Positions 29,837-40,040 of a stretch of 64,000 bases of DNA are shown here, one piece after another. The stretch lies in assembly GCF_001661265.1 (NCBI RefSeq), contig NW_017566996.1, positions 310,001 through 374,000 of the forward strand, read 5' to 3'. Position numbers and translations under genes: made by a program. The DNA is from Saitoella complicata NRRL Y-17804. Taxonomy: Eukaryota; Ascomycota; Saitoellomycetes; Saitoellales; Saitoellaceae. Numbering within the stretch: the stretch's first letter is position 1; each line of letters starts with the position of its first letter. Under the pieces are notes generated by a model. The model was not told the origin of the DNA. It worked only from the letters and a program-made list of their open reading frames with translations, and searched no databases.

Positions 29837-30901
29837 TCACGCCATATTCGGTAATTTCGAAGTCCACCCATACCTCCTCCTCATCTCATCCCACTCATTA
29901 ATCCATTCCTGCTTCGGCTCCTCCCAATAACAATTCTCTACACACGGCGTCGTCCTCGGTTTCGCAACCGTAAAATGCACAATCCGTGCATCATCCCACA
30001 TCCCATCCCACTCCTCCCGGTAATTCGAAAACGCCAATAAATTCAAATTATACGTCAACGGAATCACGCGTCTCGAACGTTCCGGGAAGACGTCGTCAGG
30101 AAGGCTGAAGAAGCGGTTGAGGACACCTTGTTCGGCGTCCCAAGGTAACTTGTTCTCCCCTGTGAATTTAAGGAGGGCGTCGAAGGTCTCCACTGAGGGT
30201 GTTAGGGAAAGGACGCCGGCGTTGAATGTTTTCGAGGGGAAATCGTCCGGCCAACAATCGGGTACTGCGCCGAAACCGAAGGACTCGTTCAACAACCTCG
30301 AGATATCTCCCCTCACCAAACAGTCCGCGTCAATAAACGCAATCATTCTGTACTCCACCCACGTCCAACACCAAAACTTCAAGAAATTCCTCCGATAATT
30401 GCTCTGCAAATTCTCACTTCCGCCAATTTGGATATCGTCCACGAACCTAATCTTCCAACCGATACGCTGAAGTTTGGAGAGGGAGGAAGGACGGATGTCG
30501 TGGACTCGGGGGATCATGATAACCATATCGGCCTCCATGTCCCGGAGGTCGTTGTATTTTTGGATCGTGTAGCCGAGGGTTAGGGCATAGGGGACGTACG
30601 CTTCGTTTTGGACGTTGGTGACGATCGCGTAGGGTGCTGGAGGTGGACCGAAGTGATCATGGTAGAAATTGTGGATGTGTTGATGTGGTGGTGGGCCGGG
30701 CACTGTGCAATCTGGTTAGCAGTGTCCATTGGTGTTCAGGGCAGTGCACGTACTCAGGAAGAGAAGGGAGAATAGGGTAACGATGAGACCGAAGATCAAG
30801 CGTCCCCTCCGACTCGCTGGGAGAAATTGTGATACTTGAAAGCTTGAGATCTGCATCGTCGCAACCCTTTCCCTTGAAATGTCAGACGTGCGATTCTCCA
30901 A
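29837..30901 (-). CDS. GT8-family glycosyltransferase, type II membrane protein
   Basis: Two exons: exon 1 from 30901 or 30856 down to 30754, intron 30753-30703 (51 nt, gtacgt...gcacag), exon 2 30702-29837; 322 aa from the inner ATG at 30856 (MQISSFQVSQ) or 337 aa from the outer one. An N-terminal signal anchor (GRLIFGLIVTLFSLLFL) suggests a Golgi/ER lumenal enzyme. The catalytic domain resembles glycogenin and galactinol synthase-like transferases: AIVTNVQNEAYVPYALTLGYTI, the DxD metal site in IAFIDADCLVRGD, FNAGVLSLTPS, and IVHFTVAKPRTTPC near the end. Donor and acceptor cannot be read from sequence. Exon 2 alone opens with a non-ATG codon, so the spliced model is preferred. Confidence 0.87.
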
Positions 30902-32402
30902 GAGAAGGATCAGCGTAGCAAGGCTGAAATAGCCGGTATATAAAGAGAATGTCTCCAGCCGCTGCCTTTCGCTCTTGTCGCAATTGCCAAACGCACGGGC
31001 CGTTTCGGAGGATTATCAATTATCTGTAACCGGTCAAACTCATTCTTCGAAGGCCTAGGTGGTCAGTGCGAAAAAGCTTATTTATAGCAACCCCTCGGAA
31101 CTTGACGACACTGCGCTTGCAGTGGCGGCGACTAGACTCGGCCGAAACAGCTGAACTTGAGAAATTCGCGCGCGGGACCAGCTGCTGGAAGGGTTCCCCC
31201 AACCGAGCCAGACGAAGAGAAGGGGAACGGCGGGGACGCCCTTGTACTATGTAACAGCGGTAGAGAGCGGGTGAAGGATAGGGCTGAGACAAAATCTGCT
31301 CCGACATTTGTGGATGCAGTTGCGACATGGACGCGGTTGCAGGGGAGTGATTTCCGCGCCCGCCGTTGTGAAGCTTTTTGCGGAACGCCCAAGCGGGAAA
31401 AGGGTATCATTTTAAGTTCCGGGTAGTTCGATAGGCCAAACAGATCCTAAATGTCGTGTGCACGCGACGCGTGGAAAGGTGTCAAACCTTCATCGAGGAA
31501 GTCAAGGTGATCGTACAGTAACCCCTCCACGTTCTTCAGGGCGGGCATAACCTTCTGATTCTCGAGCTCCAAGTGCATCTCCCATGACTTGGCCCAAGTA
31601 GGCCATAAAGATCACTTTAGGTGAGCGCAGCGGAGATGAAGGTTGCGACGGCTTCCAAGCCGTCCCATGGCGGGGGCCATCGTTTTGACGTTCTGGGACC
31701 CCACCCCCAGTATATTGATCAGACCTTCCCGTGACCCTATCATGTTCACATATAGTGCGGGCCGTTGGCCTTGCTTCGAACGTTGCTGAAAGACGATTTC
31801 CTTGACTCCTGCAATATATGCGCTCCAAAGGATTCGCCGAGGCGATCGAACCCAAAGTGAAGACCCAAGCCGTGTAGATGGGGCACGGGGTGATCACGAC
31901 ACGTTATGGCTCTATCAGTGTCGATCGCAATGAGTAGTTGCTAGATGAGAGCGTTAAGAGTGAAAGATACCACTGCCAGCCCGATGCACCGCGTGTACAA
32001 GTAAACGACGCATATCCGAGGCCATGGACACGAAGCCCGTACGTGGGTATTAGGCAGGTTACCGAACGTCTTCAGCTATAGCTGAACGGTTTGTCGTTCT
32101 GTCGGCAATCAAGTTGACTAAATTGTTTCCTTGATTGGTTGCATGGACCTCCAGGTATTGATCTGAAACACGGGCCGGGAAAGCGCTAGTGCCGTTTCAG
32201 TCGATACTTCAGCGAACCTTGAGCAGAGAGGTTGTTTGGCGAGAGGAACAACTATCAACAAAATCTCTTATTTCTGTACCTCGGTAAACAAATAGACGAG
32301 CGACACACTCATAAACCATCAAATATATACAAAGAAGCTTTAGTAGTCCATCACCGACACTCCTCCTCCATTGACGTCCACGTGTACACACACTTCCACG
32401 CC
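30902..32402. other. Gene-free interval of 1.5 kb
   Basis: No frame on either strand shows family resemblance; the longest (31502-31897 minus, 131 codons) looks like chance. It must carry the GT8 promoter on its left and the amidase 3' end on its right. A TATATAAAG word at about 30937 lies close to the GT8 start. No tRNA cloverleaf found. Confidence 0.4.
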
Positions 32403-34058
32403 CTAAGCAACCCCATCCATAACCTCCACATTCGGCACAATATACGGCTTCGGACCTTTCTTCCTCACCAACGTCGCCTGCTCAAACGCATACGCGTACT
32501 GAATCAACTTCTGCTCACTAAACGGCCTTCCCAAAAACGCGAGTCCAAACGGCACGTTAGGCGCAATCGCCACCAGATCACCGCGGGAGTTGTACGTGAC
32601 GTTCGTGCCTTGGGGGTAGAAACCGAGGGGGACGGTGACGACGGGGTAACCGACGATTGCGGCGATGCCGGCGGCGAAATCGGTAGGGAGGATCAAGGCG
32701 TCGAGACCGCCTTCAACGCCCATGCTTTCCAAAGCGCCGTCTATTCCGCCGGAACCGCCGAGATAGAGGTTCGCTTGGTATGCGGCCCAGAACTCGGGTG
32801 AGGTGTTACCGTAGGCGGTGCGGTTGAGGGCTTGTTGCCACGTGTAGATGTTCCTGTCTGGGTAGTCCTCGCGGGGATCATTGATGGTGTAGTTTGCGAG
32901 ATCGGCGAGGTCGTGCACATCCTGAGGGTTGTAGGAGAGTTCGGAGAAGTAATTCGCCAAGTCCGTCTCGAAGTCAAGGTTGAGGACTATAGTGGAGTTG
33001 GTGGAGTTCCGGAGCTCGGCATAGGCGGGGAAGTTTGCGTTATCGAAGATCTCCGCCCCGAGGGAGGAGAGGATTTGAACAGACGAGTTGAAGGCAGTGA
33101 CGACGGGGGCATTAGTGTTGTTGGCGGTGTAACTGATGGCATTGCGAGGGATACCAATCTTCGCACCTTTCAAGCCACAAGTTGAAAGGTTGGCAGCATA
33201 ATCGGGAATAGTATCGAAGGGGATAGCCGAGGTATAGTTATCATACTGGTCCTTCCCCGCAATAGCCGAAAGAATATGCGCCGCATCCTTCACCGTCCTC
33301 GCCATGGGACCAATCGTATCCTGATGCTCAGAAATAGGCACAACAAGTGCCCGTGACGTCAATCCAACCGTCGGCTTAATCCCCACCAAGTTATTCCTCT
33401 GCGAAGGCGACAGGATACTCCCACTCGTCTCCGTTCCCAACGCAGCGAGGGCTAAGCCGATACTACTCGAGACTCCAGAGCCGGATGAACTTCCGCTGGG
33501 ATCTTGCATGGGGACATAGGCAGCGTACACTTGTCCGCCAACTGCGGACCATCCATTAGAGCTGTTACTACTCCTGTAGTTCGCCCATTGACTGAGATTG
33601 GTCTTGCCGAGGATCACCGCACCAGCTTTCCTCAGGTTCGCAGCCATGGTCGAGTCCCGAGGAACCTTAGCATTTGCCAAAGCGAAGGAACCAGCAGTGG
33701 TGTTCATCTTATCCGCAGTGGCGATATTGTCCTTGATTAAAATCGGAACACCGTGAAGAGGACCACGGGTACCATTCATCTTGCGCTCTTCATCGAGAGC
33801 GGCGGCGATTGCGATGGCATCTGGGTTGATCTGGATGACGGCGTGCAGGATAGGGTTGACCTCGTTGATACGGGCGAGGTAGGCCGTCGTGAGGTCTACG
33901 GAGGTGAAGGTGCCGCTTTCGAGGTAGGTTGCGATTTCATCGATGGTGATGTCGACAAGATCAGGGACTTCTCCCGAGTAAGAACAAGACGTAGCAGCCG
34001 AGGCGACGGAGGTCAGGCTGGCTGCGAAGAGCGCTAGGGCGTAGAGGTTCAATTTCAT
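32403..34058 (-). CDS. Secreted amidase (amidase-signature family)
   Basis: Amide-hydrolysing enzyme, probably extracellular or vacuolar. The start at 34058 gives 551 aa beginning MKLNLYALALFAASLTSVASA, a clear signal peptide; an ATG seven codons upstream is less likely because it precedes the signal sequence with polar residues. The Ser-cisSer-Lys triad is visible: lysine in HGVPILIKDNIAT, the Gly/Ser-rich signature DPSGSSSGSGVSSSIGLAL, and the nucleophile region GTETSGSILSP. NxS/NxT sites are numerous, in keeping with secretion. Similar to fungal amidases annotated as glutamyl-tRNA amidotransferase A-like, but the signal peptide argues against a mitochondrial GatA role. Substrate unknown. 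Confidence 0.93.
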   Translation of the reverse strand: MKLNLYALALFAASLTSVASAATSCSYSGEVPDLVDITIDEIATYLESGTFTSVDLTTAYLARINEVNPILHAVIQINPDAIAIAAALDEERKMNGTRGPLHGVPILIKDNIATADKMNTTAGSFALANAKVPRDSTMAANLRKAGAVILGKTNLSQWANYRSSNSSNGWSAVGGQVYAAYVPMQDPSGSSSGSGVSSSIGLALAALGTETSGSILSPSQRNNLVGIKPTVGLTSRALVVPISEHQDTIGPMARTVKDAAHILSAIAGKDQYDNYTSAIPFDTIPDYAANLSTCGLKGAKIGIPRNAISYTANNTNAPVVTAFNSSVQILSSLGAEIFDNANFPAYAELRNSTNSTIVLNLDFETDLANYFSELSYNPQDVHDLADLANYTINDPREDYPDRNIYTWQQALNRTAYGNTSPEFWAAYQANLYLGGSGGIDGALESMGVEGGLDALILPTDFAAGIAAIVGYPVVTVPLGFYPQGTNVTYNSRGDLVAIAPNVPFGLAFLGRPFSEQKLIQYAYAFEQATLVRKKGPKPYIVPNVEVMDGVA

Positions 34059-34127
34059 GGCTGGTAAGAGCAATCGCAAGGCCGTCGATCTTTGACACCC
34101 TCCTTAGGCAGCAGCAGGACGCGCACT

Positions 34128-34133
34128 CTTATA
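34128..34133 (-). promoter_or_regulatory. TATA element of the amidase gene
   Basis: On the minus strand the word reads TATAAG, in context gggTATAAGagtgcg, 70-75 bp upstream of the chosen ATG. Confidence 0.45.
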
Positions 34134-34947
34134 CCCAAATCAGAACATCTGTAACCAGCAGAAGAGCCTCCTACATCATCTTCGTCGGACGAAACCTGAG
34201 CTGAGCCTCCTCCAAATCAAGATTTTCCCATCCGACCCGCTCGGCTACACTGTCGATCTGCCCCTTATACACAACCACGAACTTTAAGGTTCAGCTCGAG
34301 CACGGTAGCCATAGCCAAGGAAGTGGACAAGCTCGTCCGAAACAGGCCTTACCCCGAGAATAAGAGATCTCGGGGCTCAAGAGAGCGATCACCGCCTCCG
34401 ATACACCTGCCACGGCGGCAGGATGTGGGGATCTCCTGCAGACGCCCCCTGCTCGTTGATTCCCTCTCGTATTTACGTGTGTTTGATGCCCGTCATAGCT
34501 TGGCCATGGCCATAGACTCGAGGCGGGGTCGCTTAAGATTAATTGTCCGATCGGATACGCCGTGGTTGCATTTTGGCTGCGTCGGTCATGCTGATCGTGT
34601 TCAAGTCCCGAAGCCACGCCAGATTCAGGTGACGCCTATCTTCAAAAGTTCGGCATGCTTCACTCTCACGTAAGAAGTTGATTGGAAGGCTTAGCCGGTT
34701 GGCCGCCGTGATCTGTATAGTGGCGGGGTATCGATATCGTCGACGTCAAGTTTGAGAGTGGTCGGCTGAACGTGAGAAAATATATCAGGTAGCCAAGTAA
34801 AGTAAATCCCAGTCCGTATATCGGCCGCGGCCTACCACGGCAAATTTTTGTCAAACGAAGTCAACCAATGTTCATCGTCCAATGACACCCACTCAACTTT
34901 TGAAACAACAACAACCACCTCCACAAGCACCGTGCACACTCGAGAGC
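34134..34947. other. Intergenic region upstream of the amidase
   Basis: About 0.8 kb with only short, unsupported frames. It includes the amidase promoter and the desaturase 3' region. A 58-nt stem (34561-34618) was examined as a tRNA candidate and rejected. Confidence 0.4.
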
Positions 34948-36179
34948 TCAAAGCCCCTTCGCCATCTCCCCCATCCTCTCCTTCTTCTCCTTCCTCTTAA
35001 CCCTCGAATACATCCCAACATCCCCACTCCAAATAAACTCCCAAATAACCCTCGTCCAACTCCCATGCCTAGGCAACGGCTCATAGAACTCCCTAGCAAC
35101 CCTCCTCAACTCGGGTAGTCTCGTCCACGCCACAAACGGGAAATCATGGTGTTCATTGTGATACCCAACGTTATACGTGACGATGTTGAGGGGGCCGTAG
35201 TAGGAGTAGGTTTCGGCGGGGTTGATGTTGGAGGTGTCGAAGACGTAGTGTTCGGCGATGAAGTGGCCTGCGACGGGGTGGAGGGAGCCGGCGAGGAAGG
35301 AGGAGAGGATGAGATAGTAGAGGGCGTTGGGGGTGAGGTAGTGGATGAGGAGGTAGTCGAAGGAGAGTTGGGTGAGGAGGTTGAGGTAGTGGATTCGGGT
35401 GAAGGGTTGGGCTTTTACCATGACGGGGCGGATGGCGTAGAAGAGGATTTGGAAGGTGCTGTAAGCATCAGAGTTAGTCTCATTTTGTCAACCTATTCAT
35501 CAAAACTTACCAGAAGAAAGCCTTTCCGAGGATATTGTGCAACAACATCGCCTCGAATTTGGTTGGAAGGTCGGTATCAATCCCATCCACCCCCAAAAAC
35601 TTGTGATGCTCAATATGATACCCCCGAAACGCCGCACTATACGGCAATCCGATCGGCAAATTGGCAACAATCGAAAACAACCGATTCGCCAAGGGCGACT
35701 TGAACCCCAAGTTATGCGACATCTCATGAATAGCCAAGAAGATGTTTTGGTTGGCGGTCGCGCCGATGATGTATGCTGTTAGGAAGAATCGCCATGAGAG
35801 GACGGGGGTATGGCGGAGGAGGTAAGCGCAGGTGAATTGGATTGCGAGGACGAGGAGAACGACGTATTTTGTTAATGGCTCGTGTCCGTTGAGTTTTGAG
35901 ATCTGATATGGATAAGGAGCATTCATTAGCCAATTGCCTCACCAACACTCTCGGAAGAGAGTCAATTACCTCTGGATGCGCCTTCAAAATCGCTTGCCGT
36001 CTCGTCTGATGCGGCTCCTCGGTATACGCCCAATAAAAGTCCTTCTCAACCTTTGCGGCATCCGCAGCAGCCTTCCGTTGCTGCTCAGTCGAGGTAGCAT
36101 CAATCGCCTGCATCCGTTCCTTCAATGTGGTAACATCCGTTACGGAGAAAGCCGTCGTAGCTCCCTCGGCCATATGCAT
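34948..36179 (-). CDS. Sphingolipid delta-4 desaturase
   Basis: ER membrane di-iron enzyme that introduces the delta-4 double bond into dihydroceramide, giving the sphingosine base used for glucosylceramides. Three exons: 36179-35970, 35902-35511, 35458-34948; introns of 67 and 52 nt; 1113 nt, 370 aa. The N-terminal lipid-desaturase segment (DFYWAYTEEPHQTRRQAILKAHPE) precedes TM helices. The three histidine boxes are HEMSHN, HIEHH (in GYHIEHHKFLG) and HNEHHDFP, the set expected for DES1-type enzymes. Each splice joins in frame and restores the family sequence (HPE|ISKLNG; AFFC|TFQILF). An internal ATG six bases downstream is an alternative start. A sphingolipid fatty-acid C-methyl or delta-8 enzyme would have different boxes. 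Confidence 0.95.
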
Positions 36180-36780
36180 TGTTAAACACGGGGTGCGTGG
36201 TGGTGGTTGATGTGTGGTACGCGATGAGGTCGTTTAAATTCGAGACGAAAGAGAGCGAGTCGGGAGACGGGAGCGTACCGCGTTACCGAAACGAGTGGAA
36301 AGACGTAAAGAGACAGGAGAGAGTGTCCCGTCGGGTGAAAGAGACTGATAGACGGTCAATTGAGTGTCGGGGATGTATGCTGGTTCAGCTGGTTTGCTCT
36401 TTTTCGCCGCATCCGTTCCAACGTTGTCATTGGGATCGTCTAAGTCCTAAGCTCGCGTGAGCCTGCATGAGACCCCCTGCAGAACCCGACCCGCCAAGCA
36501 AAATGCGAAAAGGTTCGTGAGGGAACTTTCAATCTTTCTTGCCATCCATTTTGTATATCCAATGGTCATTTGTTTCATGGAATTGCTTCTTGATTCAAAG
36601 CAGTCTTTCTTCTTGTGAATCCGGTGTAACATGAGAAGTCGATATCGATCGGTCTCGTGCCGTGGGAGCTTTCAGCCGAAATGAAATACGTACGTCCGAC
36701 CTCAGGAGCATCAACCTCGACGTCCTCCAGCTGCCCCATAACCAGCGTCCTTTCTACGCATTTTCCTCTCCAAATAAGCA
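36180..36780. promoter_or_regulatory. Divergent promoter of the desaturase and WTAP-like genes
   Basis: 601 bp between divergent starts. No coding frame with support and no clear TATA. Confidence 0.4.
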
Positions 36781-37534
36781 ATGGAACCTCCACCTAACCC
36801 GCCCAGTCTCCTCTCCCAATTCTCCACAACCTCCACCGCTGATCCCCCCTCCTCCCCCCCGATCCAGTCCGGTGAACTCCGCCATAAAGCCATCCTCCGC
36901 AAAAAGGAAGCAGAAGTTCAATCTCTTCTCGTACGTTTCCTCCACTGATGTGATACCAACTCAATTGATGGCTGACTAGTGTGTGGTTGTAGCAAGAAGT
37001 CCAGCGGTTATCAACACTCCTCTCCGCTGGGGGAGGGAAGACTGGTCAATTCACGGTAGATCCAGCTATCGATCGCGCATTCCGTACCCTCAAATTCCAG
37101 TTGGACGCAAAAGATGAGGAGATTAGTAAGCTACGTGAAGATCTCGAAGTCTTGTCGGCGTCCGACAATGTCAACGCCGTACCCCTCGAAACAAGGTACA
37201 TCCCGCCTCTCCCTCCTCTACCAACAGGAGAGCAACGCTGACGAAAGAGTGGTACGTGTATAGCGCCCTCCTCCGCCGCCTCCACACAAAACTCTCCCAA
37301 ACCCTCTCCGAAAACCGGACACTGGGCTCCATGCTCTCCGCCTCCCGCTCCGCGCAGCGCGAGCTCGAGTTATCACTGCGTGTTCGCGAAAACGAGGTTT
37401 TGCGTGCACGAGTGTCGGAGTTGGAAGGGTTGGTGGGCGAGATGGATCGGGAGCAGGAGGAGATGGTGGGGGTTGTTGAGGGGTTGAGGGGGACGGTTGG
37501 AAGGTATGAGGAGAAGTATGGGAGGCTTGATTGA
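36781..37534 (+). CDS. WTAP/Mum2-like coiled-coil protein (m6A writer-complex regulator family)
   Basis: Three exons: 36781-36930, 36993-37195, 37264-37534; introns of 62 and 68 nt; 207 aa. A proline-rich N-terminus (MEPPPNPPSLLSQ) is followed by helix HKAILRKKEAEVQSLLQEVQ. The segment LKFQLDAKDEEISKLREDLE then LLRRLHTKLSQTLSENRTLG and ELEGLVGEMDREQEEMVGVVEG follows in order, like WTAP's KDEEI...LKEELE, LMAKCRMLIQENQELG and LNDFIIQLDEEVEGMQ blocks. WTAP and yeast Mum2 organise the mRNA N6-adenosine methyltransferase complex in the nucleus. Splice sites were chosen because they keep this order in frame. Because it is a coiled coil, chance similarity is a risk. The methyltransferase partner is not in the window. 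Confidence 0.72.
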
Positions 37535-37938
37535 TACTCAGCAATGTGGAGGGGGTTGAGGTAGTGGGAGGTGAATGTTATGACTGCGTATGATTGTATT
37601 AAGTTAGTTCAGGTATAGCGTAAAGACCGTGAGCGTGCTACATTACCTTCTCCCCTCTCACCCACGACATTATTCCCCCATCTCCATCTTTCCTCCCACA
37701 ATAAACAAATATAAAAAACAAGAACCAAGAGAATGTGACCGAACCGGAAACCCGACGAAAAAGCATAAATAACTCCAGTTCGCCAAAGTGTTTGTGTGTA
37801 TAGTGTGATATACATCGAATATCGTCCGTCCCCTTCTGTGTTTTTCGCTTCCGGTTCGCGCTGAGTGCTGTATCGTGCTGCTCTGTTGTTTTTAGAGGGC
37901 TGTTCCGTTCGTGTATCTGACCTTCGCTCGTGCTGGGC
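37535..37938. other. Convergent 3' intergenic region
   Basis: 404 bp between the WTAP-like stop and the WRAP73 stop. It holds an A-rich stretch (acaataaacaaatataaaaaacaag, about 37699-37723) that could supply a 3'-processing signal for either gene. Nothing else seen. Confidence 0.4.
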
Positions 37939-39525
37939 TTAGGCCTGGACCTCAATTCCATCCTTCTTCAACCCCAATATCTCACTCAAACTCTCCTCCC
38001 CAACCTTACCGTCGCTAACCCCACTCACCCCACTATCCTTACTCTCTACCGGCCCCTGGTCCTCCGCGGCCTCACCGTCTACATCATCTTCCTCCAATAT
38101 GCGTCCCATCGTCCAAACTTCCCTATTCCCAATCAACACACTCGTCTTCCTCCCCTCCTCCACCTCCTCCTCAGGAACCACATCATCAACCCACCTACAC
38201 CACCCAACCTCGAACCCACCTCCCTCGACGGGAACGCGGACGACGCGGGGCGTCTCCCATTCCTCACTCCATAAAGATACATCTGGGCCACCCTTCCTCG
38301 TCCGACCTTTATCGTCTTCGGTACCGGCACAGATAATGGCGAGAAGCCCCCGTTTCGTTGGGTTCCACTGCACGGACCGGATGGGGGCGCGTTGAACGAG
38401 GATAGCGATGGGTGCGAGGATACGGAGGTCCCAGATCCAGAGCGTGGTAGGCATATGATCCGTCCTCGTCGCCAACAGTGTCCCATCCGCATTGAACATA
38501 CACACCCCTACGCCCAATTTGCCCACCACATCCGCCCCCGTGCCAGTGACATTGAACGTAGGAGGACAACACGGCTGACTAGCGATCTCGTATCCGGGCG
38601 TCACACCCATCGCGGGAGCAGCAGCAATCTCCCTCCAAACTTTCGCACCGCAGCGGATTGTGCTGGAGTGCGTTAACTCCAACACGGGCGTAAACCACTG
38701 ATTCAACAACCGAACTTTGCCGTCATAGCTCCCTAACGCGAGGAAGTCGCCTTTCCAGCTAACAGTTTTGATTCCCAGCCCAGGTGCGCCTTCACTTCCC
38801 GTCCGGTAGGCGGAGTAACTCTTCAACGAGCGTCCATCGACAGTGTAGATATGGATAGAATACTCGACCGAAGAATCCCAGACCGCGAGCCATTGTCCAC
38901 ACGATGACCACTGTAACCCTTGTGCATCAACAGTTGGCAATCTCCACGTCCTCGCCAATCTCCATGGGCTCATACTCGTGTCGAACAAACTCACCGCATC
39001 ATGCGCCGTGGGAGTCCGTGTCATCAATGCAAGGTATGGACTCCCGGGTCGGTATGCGTGGCCTTTGTTCGGGAATTTGGGGTGGTAGATGATGGCGCCG
39101 GCCGAGGCGGAGAGAGACCATACGGTGAGCTTCAACTGGAAATCGGAGAAGATGAGAATGTTGTCCCCGGTACGGTCCCAATCGACACCACGTACACCAC
39201 CAATACCCTCAGTAATGTTGGCTTCAAACGCTTCGTCATGCACACCATAGACCTTCACGGTCTTCTCATCCGCGACCAATAACCGCTCATCACCCTCCTC
39301 GGCTCCGTCCTCGGCAAGAATGACGTGTGGAGGCGCCCACTTAATCGTGTGAGCTTTCGTCGCGAGTTCAGCGGGTAGTGCAATAACGCGTTTGACAGCG
39401 AGGGAATCAGCGGATCTGATAACCAGTCGTGGTGGAGTTTGTGTCAATGACGCGATGAAGCGGCCGGTAGTCGAGGGTACCGCGCCCGAGGGAAGGGAGG
39501 ACTTGAAGAGAGGTGAGAACTCCAT
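37939..39525 (-). CDS. WD-repeat protein WRAP73/WDR8
   Basis: 528 aa from the ATG at 39525 (MEFSPLFKSS, matching the MNFSEVFKLSS start of human WRAP73). A frame extension of ten codons upstream is ignored. WD40 blades are visible: VRGVDWDRTGDNILIFSDFQLKLTVWSL, GLQWSSCGQWLAVWDSSVEYSIHIYTVDGR and KTVSWKGDFLALGSYDGKVRLLN (each cited in part), and a late blade ending TTLWIWDLRIL. In animals and fission yeast this protein works at centrosomes or spindle pole bodies with Msd1/SSX2IP and a kinesin-14 to anchor spindle microtubules; that role is inherited by inference. No intron. The C-terminal 60 residues are acidic and not conserved. Confidence 0.92.
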   Translation of the reverse strand: MEFSPLFKSSLPSGAVPSTTGRFIASLTQTPPRLVIRSADSLAVKRVIALPAELATKAHTIKWAPPHVILAEDGAEEGDERLLVADEKTVKVYGVHDEAFEANITEGIGGVRGVDWDRTGDNILIFSDFQLKLTVWSLSASAGAIIYHPKFPNKGHAYRPGSPYLALMTRTPTAHDAVSLFDTSMSPWRLARTWRLPTVDAQGLQWSSCGQWLAVWDSSVEYSIHIYTVDGRSLKSYSAYRTGSEGAPGLGIKTVSWKGDFLALGSYDGKVRLLNQWFTPVLELTHSSTIRCGAKVWREIAAAPAMGVTPGYEIASQPCCPPTFNVTGTGADVVGKLGVGVCMFNADGTLLATRTDHMPTTLWIWDLRILAPIAILVQRAPIRSVQWNPTKRGLLAIICAGTEDDKGRTRKGGPDVSLWSEEWETPRVVRVPVEGGGFEVGWCRWVDDVVPEEEVEEGRKTSVLIGNREVWTMGRILEEDDVDGEAAEDQGPVESKDSGVSGVSDGKVGEESLSEILGLKKDGIEVQA

Positions 39526-40040
39526 TGGTTGCTGGAGGCGAGTGGTTCTACCCACGCGTCAGTTGGTAGAAGTGGTATAGAGTGATTGACCTACCTATTC
39601 ACACAAGCACGGCTTCAAAGCGAGCGGCTCAATTGCACTGCACCGCCAAAGGCAACAAGCACCAAACAAGACTCAATTGCAAACACACAAAAGCAAAAGC
39701 CCGGCACAGGCAACACCTCGTTCTATTGACCGAACGAATGGAGGAGGGATGGTAGGGAGGGTCGAGGAGAAAAACTTGTATGTACCGTTCTCTTCCTTTT
39801 CGGTGCGGTAAACAAACTGCGGGCTGCACGTGTGCTCTTGATAGGCGTCTCTCTCTACAAAGAGGATGGATCGGTGCGGATGAGGGAACGTGCGCGCCCG
39901 AAGTACGGGTAACGACGTCAACGCAATCACCATAAATTACAAAGACATTTTTGCCAAGTCAACGATCAGCAGAGGGAAGCATAAGGAATGCAAAGGCCGG
40001 CTTCTAAGAGGTTACTTTGTACTCTTGTTTAGTTATAATT
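39526..40040. other. Intergenic region between WRAP73 and the histidine phosphatase gene
   Basis: 515 bp holding the WRAP73 promoter and the phosphatase 3' end. Short frames only. Confidence 0.4.

Noticed and set aside
34561-34618. tRNA-like stem (cgtggtt / agccacg) with a GTTCAAGTC B-box-like word
   Set aside because: Only 58 nt long, no D or anticodon arm, and a mismatched T stem.
37196-37226. Alternative 31-nt intron in the WTAP-like gene
   Set aside because: Too short for this genome and leaves the downstream coiled coil out of frame; the 68-nt intron to 37263 fits.
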